DNA of 64,000 nucleotides from Ehretia macrophylla. Its lineage: Eukaryota; Streptophyta; Magnoliopsida; Boraginales; Ehretiaceae. The position numbers were made by a program, and so were the translations under genes. Shown here in pieces: positions 24,501-35,501 of this stretch (within the stretch, counting starts at the first letter, position 1; each line of letters begins with the position of its first letter). The DNA lies in the NCBI GenBank assembly GCA_037974665.1, contig CM075778.1, positions 9,351,001 to 9,415,000 of the forward strand. Reading direction: 5' to 3'. The notes beneath the pieces were generated by a model. That model ran no database searches. It was not told the DNA's origin and saw only the letters and a program-made list of their open reading frames with translations.

Positions 24501-26344
24501 GATGTCGACTAACTGAATAATCCATCCTCTCCAGATCTCTTCGATTTCCCCCATGCTAGAAATTAAGTGTTGCAGCAGATAAAGAAAGATAGGTTAATCA
24601 TTGGCTCCATTTCTAATAAATAAAATCGTATCGATGCTGCACCCACCTCTTTTGTATCAGTCCTTTCAAATAACACGACCCTGCCTCCACGATCACCAGT
24701 AGCGAGATGGTCACCAGTTTTATCAAACTCAATAGCAGAGATGATATCAACTGCAAAACCAAACAAAGAAACGGATATCAAAATTCCAGGCCAAAGTTGT
24801 CAAGAGTTGCACAAACCTTCAGAGCAAGCATATCATGGATATAAAGTTAGGATGGGTCAGATATTATATCATTGTCTAGGCTCCCACTTTACCAATGTAC
24901 TTCAAATTCTAAAAGTTCCTATTTTGCACCACATAAAATACATATGCAAATTGTCTATATATTATGAGCATTTTAACTGATCTCCACATATTTACAGAAA
25001 TTTGGTAATGCCACATAATCACATATAGTAGCAGCGCCACTTCTCACACATGTTGTTCGACCCCATCAACCATTTACCATAACTTTTCAAACATCTTATA
25101 ATTAATCCTTGCAACATCCTATCCCTTCCATGTCCTCTTCTCACATCCTCTTTCATAAGTCCAACTCTTGGGAGCTGCAGAGATAAAAGATGTGAAGCAG
25201 GACACCTGGCTCAAGAGGTTCCAAACACAATCTAACTTGCTCATCGCAATTAGACAAGTCATATAAAGAATGTCCTCACTTGTACTTTCACACAGTTAGC
25301 GACATAACCTCCAGTGAGACAAGTCATATAAAGAATGTCCTCACTTGTACTTTCACGTGGTTAGCAACATAACCTACAATAACTTTCTTTTTTTCTTATT
25401 AAGGTAACGCCAACGCCTGCAGCAATCCAAACACTTGCCTAGTCAAAGACATCAGAACGTCACGTGCAAAATGACAATTAGGTAATCATAAGAGCCAAAT
25501 GCACGGACCTGTCACAAGTCATTTCTGCGAAACAAATTGTTATAATGCACAGGTTATCTCGCGACACGTTACACAATCACAAACAACTCACGATGAAGAT
25601 TTCAAAAACTTCCACAAACGTGTTGCATAAAGCTTGATCAATCCTTTTCACACTTCGTGCACCAACAGCCGGAAACAAAATATCGCACGGTTACACAAGC
25701 AAATTCCAACATAAATTAAATTCACTTGGATCAAGACATGCGAGTAGTTATGGAATGTCATCCACGAAGTTACAGAAAGTAACAGAAACAGCTAATAGGA
25801 GCAGCAATGCTTGCCATTGAAGTCACAAATCCGAGCTTTCACGACACTTGAAGACAACACCGTAACAAGCTCAAACACACTACTCAAACATCGCACAGAG
25901 ATCCAAAGTCTAACCATTTCCGAAACCGGAACAAAAGCATGCACTCAGCAAAAACAAAATAATCAAAGAAAAAATTATGAATAAAACTATTTTCCAATAA
26001 AGCTAAGTTCACACAGTGTTCATTCCTCAATTAATTAACTAAAAATTCACATGCAAATCACTGTACAAAAACTAAAACCTAAAAATCGAATTAATTGCCT
26101 CAAAACACTAACAAATCAACTGAAATTTTCAGCAATTAGCGATCTAAAACCAGATCAAAAGCACGCGAAGAAACCCTAACCTATGGATCCAATCGAGAGG
26201 AAGCATTAAAAAACTGCAGTTACCTTCCTGAACTTCTTCACCGGCCGTGCGTTCGCCAAATACCTGAGAGAATCTCCACTCCAGCGGCGGTGGTGGACCC
26301 GCCGGAGCTGCCGCGACATCTCCTCCACCATCACCACCGTTCAT
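18537..26344 (-). CDS. PP2A 55-kDa B (B55) regulatory subunit
   Basis: This is the substrate-targeting subunit of the PP2A heterotrimer, a seven-bladed WD40 propeller in cytosol and nucleus that binds the scaffold A subunit. I rebuilt 14 coding exons by GT-AG junctions and frame: 26344-26224, 24750-24647, 24555-24457, 24141-24022, 23387-23208, 22738-22647, 22073-21955, 21307-21184, 20685-20562, 19366-19298, 19211-19120, 19037-18960, 18874-18804, 18673-18537. They total 1530 nt and give 509 residues, normal for plant B55 (about 500-515). The start [10 protein letters not shown] follows an in-frame upstream extension without a better plant match. Diagnostic motifs include [15 protein letters not shown] across exons 3-4 and [14 protein letters not shown] in exons 6-7; the protein ends NSLYMYYA. 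The first intron is about 1.5 kb. Plants have alpha and beta B55 isoforms and I cannot choose between them. All phases agree and no lesion is seen. Confidence 0.96.
22379..22450. repeat. 41-bp tandem duplication in a B55 intron
   Basis: CCACCAATTACATCTAAGTT followed by .TTCACTACAA occurs at 22379-22409 and 22420-22450. It lies in the intron between exons 6 and 7. A short TC/CG-rich run sits at 22315-22335. Confidence 0.75.
25252..25381. repeat. 65-bp tandem duplication in the first B55 intron
   Basis: AGACAAGTCATATAAAGAAT and the following TGTCCTCACTTGTACTTTCAC recur with a 65-bp period (25252-25316 and 25317-25381). A few substitutions lie at the distal end. Confidence 0.85.
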
Positions 26345-26816
26345 CTTCTTCTCTTCGCTTTTCTTCCTTTTTCTCTCCACAAAAATCAATCAATTAAAAA
26401 TCACACGCCGGCCAAACAACAACAACAACACCGCTTAAATCAAAAATCGCAAATCGCAAAAAAGAAAAAAAAAATCACAAATGTAAATATCACTTCATTA
26501 AAAATATAAATTAATTAATCTAAAAATCGTACAAAAAAAAGCGATCGAAGCTTCATTAAGCAAAAATAGTGTATTAATAATGTTGGATTCAGATTCACTC
26601 ATTTGAAGTTAAAAACAATAAATACTTCAGAAAATAACCAAAAATATATATAAGATTTATTTTTATTTTTTCTTTTTGGAGATTTTTGAGGTTTTTTTAT
26701 TTTCTCTCTCTAGAAACACTTTCTCTCCCTAGCGCGATGGTGAGAGTGAATAAGCAAAACCGAAGCACTGTAAAGCTCTATCAATAATAATGTGCACTCT
26801 CTCTTCACGCTTTTTT

Positions 26817-26827
26817 TATATATATAT
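26817..26827 (-). promoter_or_regulatory. Candidate TATA box of the B55 gene
   Basis: An alternating TATATATATAT run reads TATATATATAAAA on the minus strand, about 470 bp upstream of the ATG. A CT-rich leader follows towards the gene (TTCTCTCC and AGAGAGAG phrases at 26700-26735). A long leader, possibly with an intron, is implied. The position is inferred from composition and not from a mapped transcript start. Confidence 0.4.
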
Positions 26828-26849
26828 TTTTGGAGGGGATGATAAAATG

Positions 26850-27453
26850 ACGTGTGGGGATGAAGAGGAGAAAGAATGGAGCGTGGTGGGTTGGGTTTTG
26901 ATTGGTGGGTGAGGGATGAAGGGTGACAGGCTGTGAAGGGAGTGGGAAATGATTTGGAAATATGTAATTGAAGTGCAGTAGTACACGACCAGGGAGGGGG
27001 CATTGTTGGTGAGATGAGGACAAAGGGTGAGGTGCGTATGAAATGACGTTTATGTCCTTTGTCCTTTCATGATTTTTTTTTAATTACTTTTTTAGGGAAT
27101 AATTTTCGGATAGGATTAGATTTAGACTTTTGAGTTGATTTTATGCCTAGGAGATGATAATAGTTTCAAGATGAATCTAGCCAGAAAAAAAATAAATCAA
27201 ATGATCAATAGTATAGAGGGGTTGTTTAGTTTTGACTATTAGTCTCGTGAATAAATATTTATCATAGTGTTAGTTTGGATGAGTACTTCGAGAATTTATT
27301 GATAAATATTTATTATTTAGTTGAATTTGAGTCAATTCAAAACTCAGATTCATAAATTGAATGTAACTCATATAATGTTAATTATTAGTGTCTCAAAAAA
27401 TTATTGTCAAATTTTGAAAGTTCCTAGAAGGGAAGGTGATATTGAAGTCTTAA
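26850..27453. other. Upstream flank of the B55 gene
   Basis: The first 170 bp are purine-rich on the plus strand (GGGTGAGGGATGAAGGG type), so pyrimidine-rich on the gene strand. After about 27060 the DNA is AT-rich with no recognisable element before the MITE. Confidence 0.4.
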
Positions 27454-28102
27454 TACGCTAGAACCTCTTTAAATTAATAACATTGAAATCACTAAATTTT
27501 AATATTTTATCGATATATTAATTTATTGATAAATTAATAATTTTTAATTTATAAATTTATTTTTAATTTTTTTAGATATATAGTAAACATAGTATGAATA
27601 TAATGTCTTTTTTTGACAAGTGACCTATATTTTTTCGATCTAATTTGAAAATATAAATAATAAGAATAGAAGATAAAATTTAATTTTGTAGGATTAAGAA
27701 CAAAGTTTCTCTAATCTGATATCCAAGTTATTGTAAGATTAAGATGATAATTAATTTCTCTAATCTTGTACCCTAATCCTTGTAAGATTATCTCAATTTT
27801 TTATCTTTCAATAATTAAATATGATATTCAACTAGACTTGAAGTTGAACAAAAGATAAGTTACTCTTGGTTTATATTTTAAGATTACCTCATAGTCAATT
27901 TATTATGTACTTTTTAGTTAATATTAATTTATAAAATATTTGGGTCAATCAAATACAAAGGAAGTTTTTTTAAATGTATTATCTTATAATTTTATCAAAT
28001 CTATCAACTTTTTACACTGGTCTCAAGTCGGGACCGAACATTTTTATTAATTAAAAGAGATTATTAATTTATCGAGTATTAATTTAAAGAGGTTCTACTG
28101 TA
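27454..28102. mobile_element. MITE with ~25-bp terminal inverted repeats
   Basis: The left end TACGCTAGAACCTCTTTAAATTAAT is answered by the inverse complement at 28078-28102; the inner 20 bp (27459-27478 against 28078-28097) match perfectly. The body is AT-rich and non-coding, with ATTAATTTAT/ATAAATTAAT phrases repeated in both orientations near the ends. The TAGAACCTCT terminus is one I associate with a widespread plant MITE type, but I do not assign a superfamily. No clear target duplication beyond TA was seen. Confidence 0.8.
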
Positions 28103-28146
28103 CTATGTATGAATCTAATGTTGTTCAAATGTGTGTCTAGTGATAC

Positions 28147-28298
28147 AAAACTCTTATAAACGCCAGACAGACCATCAACTATGAGTGTGGGTGGGTCTCA
28201 TATGTGTGTGAAACCTATCCTGTGAAAAAACTCTTACAAAGACAGACTACCAGCTATGAGTGTAGGATGAATTTCATATACATGTGAATCTCATTCCA
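28147..28298. repeat. Degenerate ~80-bp tandem duplication
   Basis: Two units begin AAAACTCTTATAAA (28147) and AAAACTCTTACAAA (28227). Both continue through AGACAGAC.A.CA.CTATGAGTGT and TCATAT...GTGAA. Confidence 0.65.
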
Positions 28299-28316
28299 TA
28301 TTAGAGCGAATAAACC

Positions 28317-29896
28317 GTCCGACATTTTAAATAGCAACCCTATTTTATGAAAATATATGGGAAAAACGTATATGGATCTACAATTTGAGAAGTGAGACGT
28401 GGGATTAATTGATTTAGGCACAAGTAGCACTTGCCCTCACTCTATTAATCACACCACTTAGTAACTATTGGTGTACAATACAAAAGTTATGATGGTCAAA
28501 ATGTAAATAATGAAATCAATGTATAAGTATGATAATTAGGTCCCAACTAAGGTCTTGGATATATAAGTCAGAGATCTTAATCAAGTTTCATGTTGAAGAT
28601 GCTTATTCTTTCTTTCCATAATTCAATGTGAAAGTAGTGTGATAGGGGACAGTGAATAGACGTTAAATTCTTCAATATTTTAAGCTAGCCTGGCCATTTT
28701 AGTAGTTTTTTTTTTTTGTTTTTGGATTCACCATCTATTTTAGGATTCATTCTATTAAATTATGTCTTTAAATTCTTTAGACTTCGAAATATCATAGTAT
28801 TTTAAATTTCATAAGATGTTTTGCCATGTACAAGTAATATTGGGAGTCTATTATAAGACCGTTGAGTTGAAAACAAAGGCTTGGTTTACTAATAAAAATA
28901 ATTTGTTCAATTATAAGGTATTAACTTCAATTATCTTAAATGACCTTTGATATCCTCTTTTATTACATATAGTTTAATATACGATATTAGTAATTTTATA
29001 TCCACTTTGTATAAAGCCTTTTTCATTGCCCGTAATTTTTTGTGTCAGTTACTTCATTAAATACTCATTTTAGCATGTGTTCACCGTTACATTTCTTTCT
29101 ATGTGAATTATGACCCTTTTAACATTATATTATCATATGATATGAATAGTTTATCATTATTAAACGAACGTTAAATAATCCAAACCCTCTTCTCTAGGAA
29201 CGTACTTACTTCATAGTTTAGAAGATGCTAATATTAAGTGACCTGTTAACCAAATGAAAGCAGAGACATTTGAACTCCTCTTGGACACCACCACAATTTG
29301 ACCAAAACGCTCTCGTCCGTTTTAGCTCTCATCATTAATTCTAGACTGATTCGAGTCATGTACGTTTCATTATTCAATGCAATTTCATAGTTTATAACAC
29401 TCTCTACTACAAAGGAAAGTATCACATATTACAAAAAAGTGATACAGTATACAAAACTCTCGTTCTACGCAAAATTTAAATAAATATCAAATTCATTTTA
29501 AAATTTATTATAGACAAGTCTTACCTTATATTTTATTAAAAATTATTTCTACAAATTACTCTCGTGACTTTCAAATTACACAATAATAACTTTATCGTGA
29601 TACTAAATCACCTCTTCTAATGTATCACTTATTCCATTCCAGAAACAAAAATTGTGAATTATTGTACATGCGTCTAAATCACCATTAATGCCATTTCCAA
29701 GTAATGTAGATAAAACAAAGTTGGCCCAATCAAAGTGAAAATAAGTCTAACCTAAGTTTAGAGTGCCCAACTTAGATTAGGTGCAAGGACATGGACTAGG
29801 GATAGGGTTTGGACCAGGCAGGCTTTCACAGGAATAAACTTCAGATTTCACAATTGTTTACCAAAAGGGATAATGTAGAAGACTTTGGACAAAAAA
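28317..29896. other. AT-rich intergenic DNA, no gene seen
   Basis: No reading frame with recognisable homology and no bounded element was found in this 1.6-kb stretch. Old decayed transposon sequence is likely but cannot be shown by eye. Confidence 0.45.
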
Positions 29897-30232
29897 GGTA
29901 AATTATGCATATAGTCAATATTATTTACATATTTTAAAGTTAGTGTTTAATATTTTAAAGAAATTATCATAATTTTTAATGTTTATAAAAGTGATTTAAA
30001 ATAGTTTTTATTGTTTAAAATTAGTCAATTTTGTCCTTATTATTTTTTAAAAAAATCAATTTAATCCCTATTATTTCTTTAAAAAATCAATTATTCCCTG
30101 TACATGACTTCTATTTGTGGACTAAATTGAATTTTTTTTAAAAATAATAGGGACTAAATTGGTTAGTTTTGAACAATAAAAATCATTTTGAATCACTTTT
30201 GTAAACATTAATAACTATATGCATAATTTACC
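29897..30232. mobile_element. Foldback element, arms ~150 bp
   Basis: The left arm begins GGTAAATTATGCATATAGT and the right arm ends with its inverse complement. The arms continue to match through TAATGTTTATAAAAGTGATT, TTTTTATTGTTCAAAA and AGTC..TATTATTTTT. The transcript of either strand would fold into one long hairpin. Phrases of the type AAATTGACTAATTTTGAACAATA are shared with the foldback at 57992-58369, so the two look like one family. No clean TSD was found here. Confidence 0.75.
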
Positions 30233-30233
30233 C

Positions 30234-30689
30234 AAAAATTATTAGCAATATATTTTTTTGTTCTCACCTCTTAAAGAAAATAAAAAGTAATTGTCTAAAA
30301 AAAATGAAGTATTATTATTCACTTTGTTAATCTAAAGATATTGTATTTGACTTTCGTAATAAAAACATATGTAATGTATGTTTGCTCATGGTTTATTTAC
30401 ACAATATGATTCACAGTCAGGATTATTCGTATGAAAATGTTGTAATATCCTTTAGAGAGGAGGCTTAAAATTTACTAATTAAAGAGAGTAATTAAGAATT
30501 TATGTTACGCTCCTCACTGTTTCTTTAAAGTACTTTTTGGTCAAATAGTCAATATTATGATTTTCTTTTTGACAATCTACATTTTACAGAGTGGTAGGGG
30601 GTAGGATTTTTCAACTCCCAACTTTTTTGATTAAGAAAGATGACTTGTAACAACAAATTGTCCCTTTTGGTATCTTCTTTTGTTATTAA
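30234..30689. other. AT-rich spacer between two small transposons
   Basis: No gene or repeat could be supported. Confidence 0.45.
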
Positions 30690-31075
30690 GGCTCCGTTTG
30701 TTTGCTGCAAAATATTTTTTATAAAAAATATTTTATTAGAAAATAAAATATTTTACAGGATTTCGTTTGTTGCCATAAAATAATTTATTGGGAGAAAATA
30801 GATTATTAAAAAATATTTTCTGGTGTTTAGATGTATCGTGAGTTCCGTAAAATATTTTATTCTCCCAAAGTCTCTTAAAACATTTTATAAACTTTTGTAC
30901 TAGTTTCAATTGTTGACCGGAAAATATTTTATCATTGACTAATTTTACGGTGTTATCAAATACTATAAAATTTTAAAAAAATATTCGTAATTTTTTATCA
31001 AAAAATATTTTATAATTAATTAATTTTTTTGTGTTATCAAATACCGTAAAATCAATCAAATAAACAAACGGAGCC
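30690..31075. mobile_element. 386-bp MITE with terminal GGCTCCGTTTGTTT
   Basis: GGCTCCGTTTGTTT at 30690-30703 is matched by its exact inverse complement ending at 31075. The flanks are TAA on the left and TAC on the right, a nearly matching 3-bp duplication as in Tourist/Harbinger-type MITEs. The body is full of AAATATTTTAT phrases in both orientations, is non-coding and is highly foldable. Confidence 0.8.
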
Positions 31076-31369
31076 TACGTTTGTCCGATTGTTTATGACT
31101 TAAGAGAGCAAAGATACCAAATGATGCACGTTTGGATACAGAGATTACCTTATCAACGGAATTTATTTTTACAAAACGTCTGATATTTTTTTCAAACATG
31201 TTGCGAGTATAAAATATAGGCCTACACGCTACACACATCAATCATTTTTGTAGTTCTGCCCTTGTAAAAAATATAGCAACATCTTTGGGCCATATCAATT
31301 TAGCATGCAAAATTATTAAAGGGCAATCTAGACCATGTGGATCTTTTCCTTTGTCAGTGAATACGTTCA

Positions 31370-31922
31370 TTTTTTTATTTTTTATTTGGTCAAAAGTGAA
31401 TAGTTTCATTGATAGAATGGAAATGAAGCGATATAAGGAATTATTTCATGCTTATTGGTTGGAGTATCTTTAAACAAAAGTTTCCTCAAAGGAATGCATA
31501 AGGAGGAATTACGATTAACCATGTGACTTGTTAGTTAAACATAGTGTTAGAAAGTAGTTGTCTATAGATTGGACTTTAAATATTTCTCGACTTCTTATAT
31601 ATCTGGTTTTTTTTTTTTGTTTTTTTTTTAGATTTTCATCCTATTGGTATTGAATGACTTTTTGTATGTTCTTGATGTTAATATAATTCCATTTTGACCA
31701 AAAAAAAAAAAAAAATCCAATTGAGAGGTAAGTTCCACTAGCCCTACACTTTGTTACCCAATTTAATACTTGATTGGCAGTTCTTTCAATATAATAGAAA
31801 GCAATCATCTTTTTGTGTTCCACTATTCCTCTTGCTTTCCATTTGATAGCGTAATTAATTACGATTGTCTTTTGAACTACCTTTGCATCATTTTCAATAA
31901 TGTCGTTATTACATAATTGCAC
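31370..31922 (-). pseudogene. Decayed L1 remnant with a nested, opposite L1 3' end
   Basis: On the minus strand about 31922-31720 encodes a decayed L1 RNase H piece: IIENDAKVV, KWKARGIVEHKK and IERTANQVLNWVTKC parallel TIESDAEAV, PWKARPVLEDIRK and IRRSANKVTDWVAKC of L1 copy 1. Its own 3' end is probably the T-rich TTTGGTCAAAAGTGAA at about 31370-31400, the same terminus as L1 copy 2. Between them, about 31630-31716, lies a plus-strand L1 3' end (ATTTTGACC followed by a 16-A run), so a second short L1 appears inserted in the opposite direction. Catalytic residues are partly lost. Confidence 0.7.
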
Positions 31923-32127
31923 TCGATTAGGGCTGCCCAGCCCATGAACAAAATCACCTTTTAAATTTCTGTAAATGGATCTTGTAATGACACTGAACTA
32001 AAACCTGTTTCGACAATAGCAAACAAATTATGGTCCATCTTTTTCTTCCAGGTCCCTCAAGGCTCAAAGGCACCAAAAAGCTCTTCAAATTGGGCCGATA
32101 ATGGATCTTGCTTGATCTTTATGATAG
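31923..32127. other. Short intergenic stretch
   Basis: No feature seen; joins the L1 remnant to a tandem duplication. Confidence 0.4.
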
Positions 32128-32363
32128 ATAGCCCTCGTTAAGCCCAATGCTACATGAAATATTTGATATTTTTAACTTATCATTTCCACTATATTTGTCC
32201 TTTAGTTTTTGGTCGAATTCTCCTTAAATATATACACCACAACAAATAGCCCTCGTTAAGCCCAATGCTACATGAAATATTTGATATTTTTAACTTATCA
32301 TTTCCACTATATTTGTCCTTTAGTTTTTGGTCGAATTCTCCTTAAATATATACACCACAACAA
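32128..32363. repeat. Perfect 118-bp tandem duplication
   Basis: Two head-to-tail copies (32128-32245 and 32246-32363), starting ATAGCCCTCGTTAAGCCC and ending ACACCACAACAA, look identical. Identity implies a recent duplication or an assembly artefact. Confidence 0.92.
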
Positions 32364-32365
32364 AT

Positions 32366-32760
32366 AATCCATCATCTGAGAGACATCACTTATTGATTAT
32401 TTTCTCTTCCACAAGTCTAAATTGTTATTGGTATTTAGCTTCTTACAAAAATATAAGTTATGGCCGTATATAATTTTAAATATTCGTATAATAAGAGTTT
32501 TGTATACCGTATTGTCTTTTATTTTAATGTCGTCTTGCAGATACAATCCATCATCTGAGAGGCATTGCTTATCGATTATCTTCTCTTCCACAAGTCTAAA
32601 TTGTTAATAACAATGAATAGGAAACCATTAATTGGGGAATTCTTTTTTCTTTTTTCATTTAGTCTCATGCAAAAGTACAAGTTAGCGTGTATAATCTAGA
32701 TTTGTGCATAATGAGAATTCATACAGTGTGTTGTCCTTTATTTTTATGTCCTGGAAATGC
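32366..32760. repeat. Degenerate ~180-215-bp tandem repeat
   Basis: ATCCATCATCTGAGAG..AT begins both copies (about 32367 and 32545), with TCTCTTCCACAAGTCTAAAT preserved in each. The later parts (CTTACAAAAATATAAGTTA against CATGCAAAAGTACAAGTTA, and GTATTGTCTTTTATTTTAATG against GTGTTGTCCTTTATTTTTATG) also align. The second copy has a ~35-bp insertion. Confidence 0.75.
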
Positions 32761-32858
32761 AAACGAGATTAATTTTTAAATGGTTATTCTTGAAATAAGT
32801 GATTGAAGCACCTCTCATACATTACGTTCTACCTCTTATTGCCTTCTATTTAAAGTTT

Positions 32859-34227
32859 GAGTAAAATGCATCATACCCCCTTGTATTTTTATAAAGTTGT
32901 GTCATAAACCTTCTGTTTTAAAAAATAGCACCATAAACCCTGTGTTATTGAAAACGTTGCAAATAACTCCCTGCCGTCAATTTTTCCATCAATTTTAACA
33001 TGAGTGTGATACACGCGCCTATGATGCAAATATGAAATGTATCAAGCTCTAAAATATATGGAAAATGATGAAAATACATTTTTCTCAAAAGTGCATGATA
33101 CTCCTTTGTGTTATACAAAAATTGCATAATAAACCCTATATTTTAAAAACTAACAAATACCCCCTTGGGTTACATAGAATGTTGCATTATACCCTTGCCT
33201 TTCAATTTTCATCTAATACCCATAATTTGTTACCTTTTTCCTTTTTTTTTAAAAAAAAATCCTCTTTTTCATCTTCACTAACAACCAAACCCACCTCCAC
33301 TTAATCTCTCACGAATGGAGCTATGGATCGTATATGCAACAAAATACAAATGCTTTGCACTGCAATCTATTTTTTTCCTCTCTTAACTATCGCTTGGAGA
33401 CAAAAATCAATTTTTGGAATTACCACTTCAACTTATTAATCTAACAATCATTTTTCTTGTTCCTTACTTTTTTCCTTCTTAGTGGTCATGTATTAGTTCG
33501 TTGCTTATGGTGGAACAGTTCAAATCCTTCCACTTCTTCTTTGAACGTTTTCTTTATTTTCTGAATTTTATTCCGATTATCATTTAGTTGGTTTGCGTTT
33601 AATTGGCTTAGTAAATGTTTATAAGGCTTTGCCTTAGCTAGATCTTTTAAGTTGATACAATATTTTTTTTTGGGTCGAGAGTTGGTGCAGATGTTGAAGG
33701 TGGTAATGGTGGAAAAAAGATGGACAAGGATGGTGGTTACTGACGTGAAACAATACATATATAAATGGATGATTCCAATTTAATGAATGAAGGGATTGGC
33801 CTAGTGGTTAATCTATCAGTTTAAAAATAGAAAGGTCGCGAGTTCAATTCCTTGTTGTATTTCATATATAATTTTTCTCACGGGACATGTCATTGCCACA
33901 TGTCGCACTCCTATTGAAAGAGGAGATGATATGCTATGTGTCATCAAATCATTGGAGAGAATAGTGCCACGTGTCATCACACCATTGAGTGAAAATAAAA
34001 ATGTGAAAAATAAAAAAGGAAAAGGAAAACAAGAAAAGAGAAAATAAATATAAATAAAGGACAATGCAATCATTTTACCCTTGTTGTTAATGAATATTAA
34101 CGGAGTTTTAAATTAGGGAGAGTGTGCAACATTTTGCATAACACAAGGAGGTATTTGCTAGTTTTTAAAACATAGGATTTATTGTGCAACTTTCATATAA
34201 CACAGGGGGATGTCATGCATTTTACTC
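32859..34227. mobile_element. Mutator-like non-autonomous foldback element with 9-bp TSD
   Basis: TTAAAGTTT at 32850-32858 recurs at 34228-34236, a 9-bp duplication of the Mutator type. The termini read GAGTAAAATGCATCATACCCC and, inverted from the right, GAGTAAAATGCATGACATCCC. Inverted arms of more than 100 bp follow, matching across AAATACCCCCTTG.GTTA and CCCTAT.TTTTAAAAACTA. The left arm holds two tandem versions of the terminal block (from 32859 and from about 33085), the right arm one. No transposase frame is present. A SINE-like sequence lies in the interior. Confidence 0.85.
33790..33900 (+). mobile_element. tRNA-derived SINE head inside the foldback element
   Basis: TGGCCTAGTGG (33797-33807) fits a polymerase III A box and AGTTCAATTCC (33841-33851) a B box, 33 bp apart as in tRNA genes. 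Sequence between and after them does not give a cloverleaf I can support, so this is a SINE-type promoter relic and not a tRNA gene. Tail and duplication were not identified. Confidence 0.5.
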
Positions 34228-34412
34228 TTAAAGTTTTAATGTTATACAAGTGTTGAGAAAAATATCTTAATACTTCATTATTAAGGTACTCTTTTTTTGT
34301 CTAAAATGTACTATTTGTTTACTTGGTGCGCATAAGCTGAATCTAAATTGTATAGTAGACCTATTTTTTTTTGGGTCTAAAAGTTAAATTCATTGAAAAT
34401 AAAAGATTATAA

Positions 34413-34826
34413 GGGTAATTTATAGAAATAGTCTTAAATCTTTGTCTTTTTTAATATTTAAGTCTTTTATCTTTTATTTTAGACAACATGATCATTGATA
34501 TTTTATTTTGGTGACATCCATTAGTCTTTAGAGCAAAATTTATCAAAAAACAACGTTAGTAAGCATGTGGATGGCATGTGACCACAAAATGTACAAATCT
34601 TTAGGGGTAAAATTATCATGCGATAAAATATAAGTATCCTAAGTTTATGCATTTTGCAGGCATGTGCCATTCACGTGCTCACTAACATTATTTTTTGAAA
34701 GATTTTGATCCAAAGACTAATGACTATCACCTAAATAAACGATGAAGGACTATTGTCCAAAATAAAAGATAGGAGACTTAAATGTCAAAAAATACAAAGA
34801 TCTAGGACCATTTTGGTAAATTACCT
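34413..34826. mobile_element. Mutator-like foldback element, 414 bp, 9-bp TSD
   Basis: AGATTATAA flanks both sides (34404-34412 and 34827-34835). The termini read GGGTAATTTA and, inverted, AGGTAATTTA. The arms match over nearly their whole length (AATCTTTGTCTTTTTTAATATTTAAGTC against the inverse complement of the right arm, and later GTTAGT.AGCA.GTG.ATGGCA). The element is non-coding and essentially one long imperfect hairpin. Confidence 0.88.
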
Positions 34827-34989
34827 AGATTATAATGCTAAACTTAGCCAATTGTATATAGTAGATCTTGCTGAAAAATTCATGCGTCAATTGGCCTGCA
34901 ATGCTGCATATTCTGCCTATTGGTTCAGCAAGAATGCAATCAGGGATTGGCATAGCTCCATATTATATCAAACCATGTATATTAGGGTA

Positions 34990-35480
34990 AAAATAATCTG
35001 GGTAAGATATTGGATATGTTGTCAACCTGTAAAATGAACAAACAACAAGCTATTCGCGTGAAATAACTCTGACACTCTAGTCAATAAGCTTGGAAAAAGG
35101 ACCCGAGCTTGAGGAGTTTGAACTAGGTAATTAATAATTAATATAATTAAGTAAAATACTTCGAAGTGAAATGAGTTACCTCAATTTGATTAGGTAAAGG
35201 GTATTTATAGCCACTGTAGATAAGACCTATTTAATTGTTGATTAATTACACCGTCTTGATGGAATGTGACATAAACCATATATGCTGGCATTGGGCTCAA
35301 GGTAACAGTGTTGACAGGATAGGCGTCACCCGAGCTCTGAGTTCTCCGACCTCTGAGCCTGAGGTCTGCGACTTAGACAGTCTTGGCCATTGTTCCTTTG
35401 GTTGCGCCAGTGCTCAAAATAGGTTGGGATGGTTAGGAGGTAACCTTCAACCTGCACAAGACTTGAATGGCTAGATAGTA
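34990..35480 (-). mobile_element. LTR-like segment (weak)
   Basis: A minus-strand TATA motif (GGCTATAAATACC, about 35213-35201) follows a GC-richer block at 35310-35420 with repeated CTGAG/CTCTGA phrases. This resembles an LTR promoter in reverse orientation. No termini, primer-binding site or duplication were found, so the limits are arbitrary. Confidence 0.25.
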
Positions 35481-35501
35481 TACTACCTCAAACTTATCCA
35501 T

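Noticed and set aside
33797..33851. A tRNA gene
   Set aside because: A and B boxes are present but no acceptor stem or anticodon arm could be folded; a SINE head is more likely.
35235..35474. Plus-strand 79-codon frame
   Set aside because: No homology recognised; it lies in an LTR-like segment read against the presumed promoter direction.
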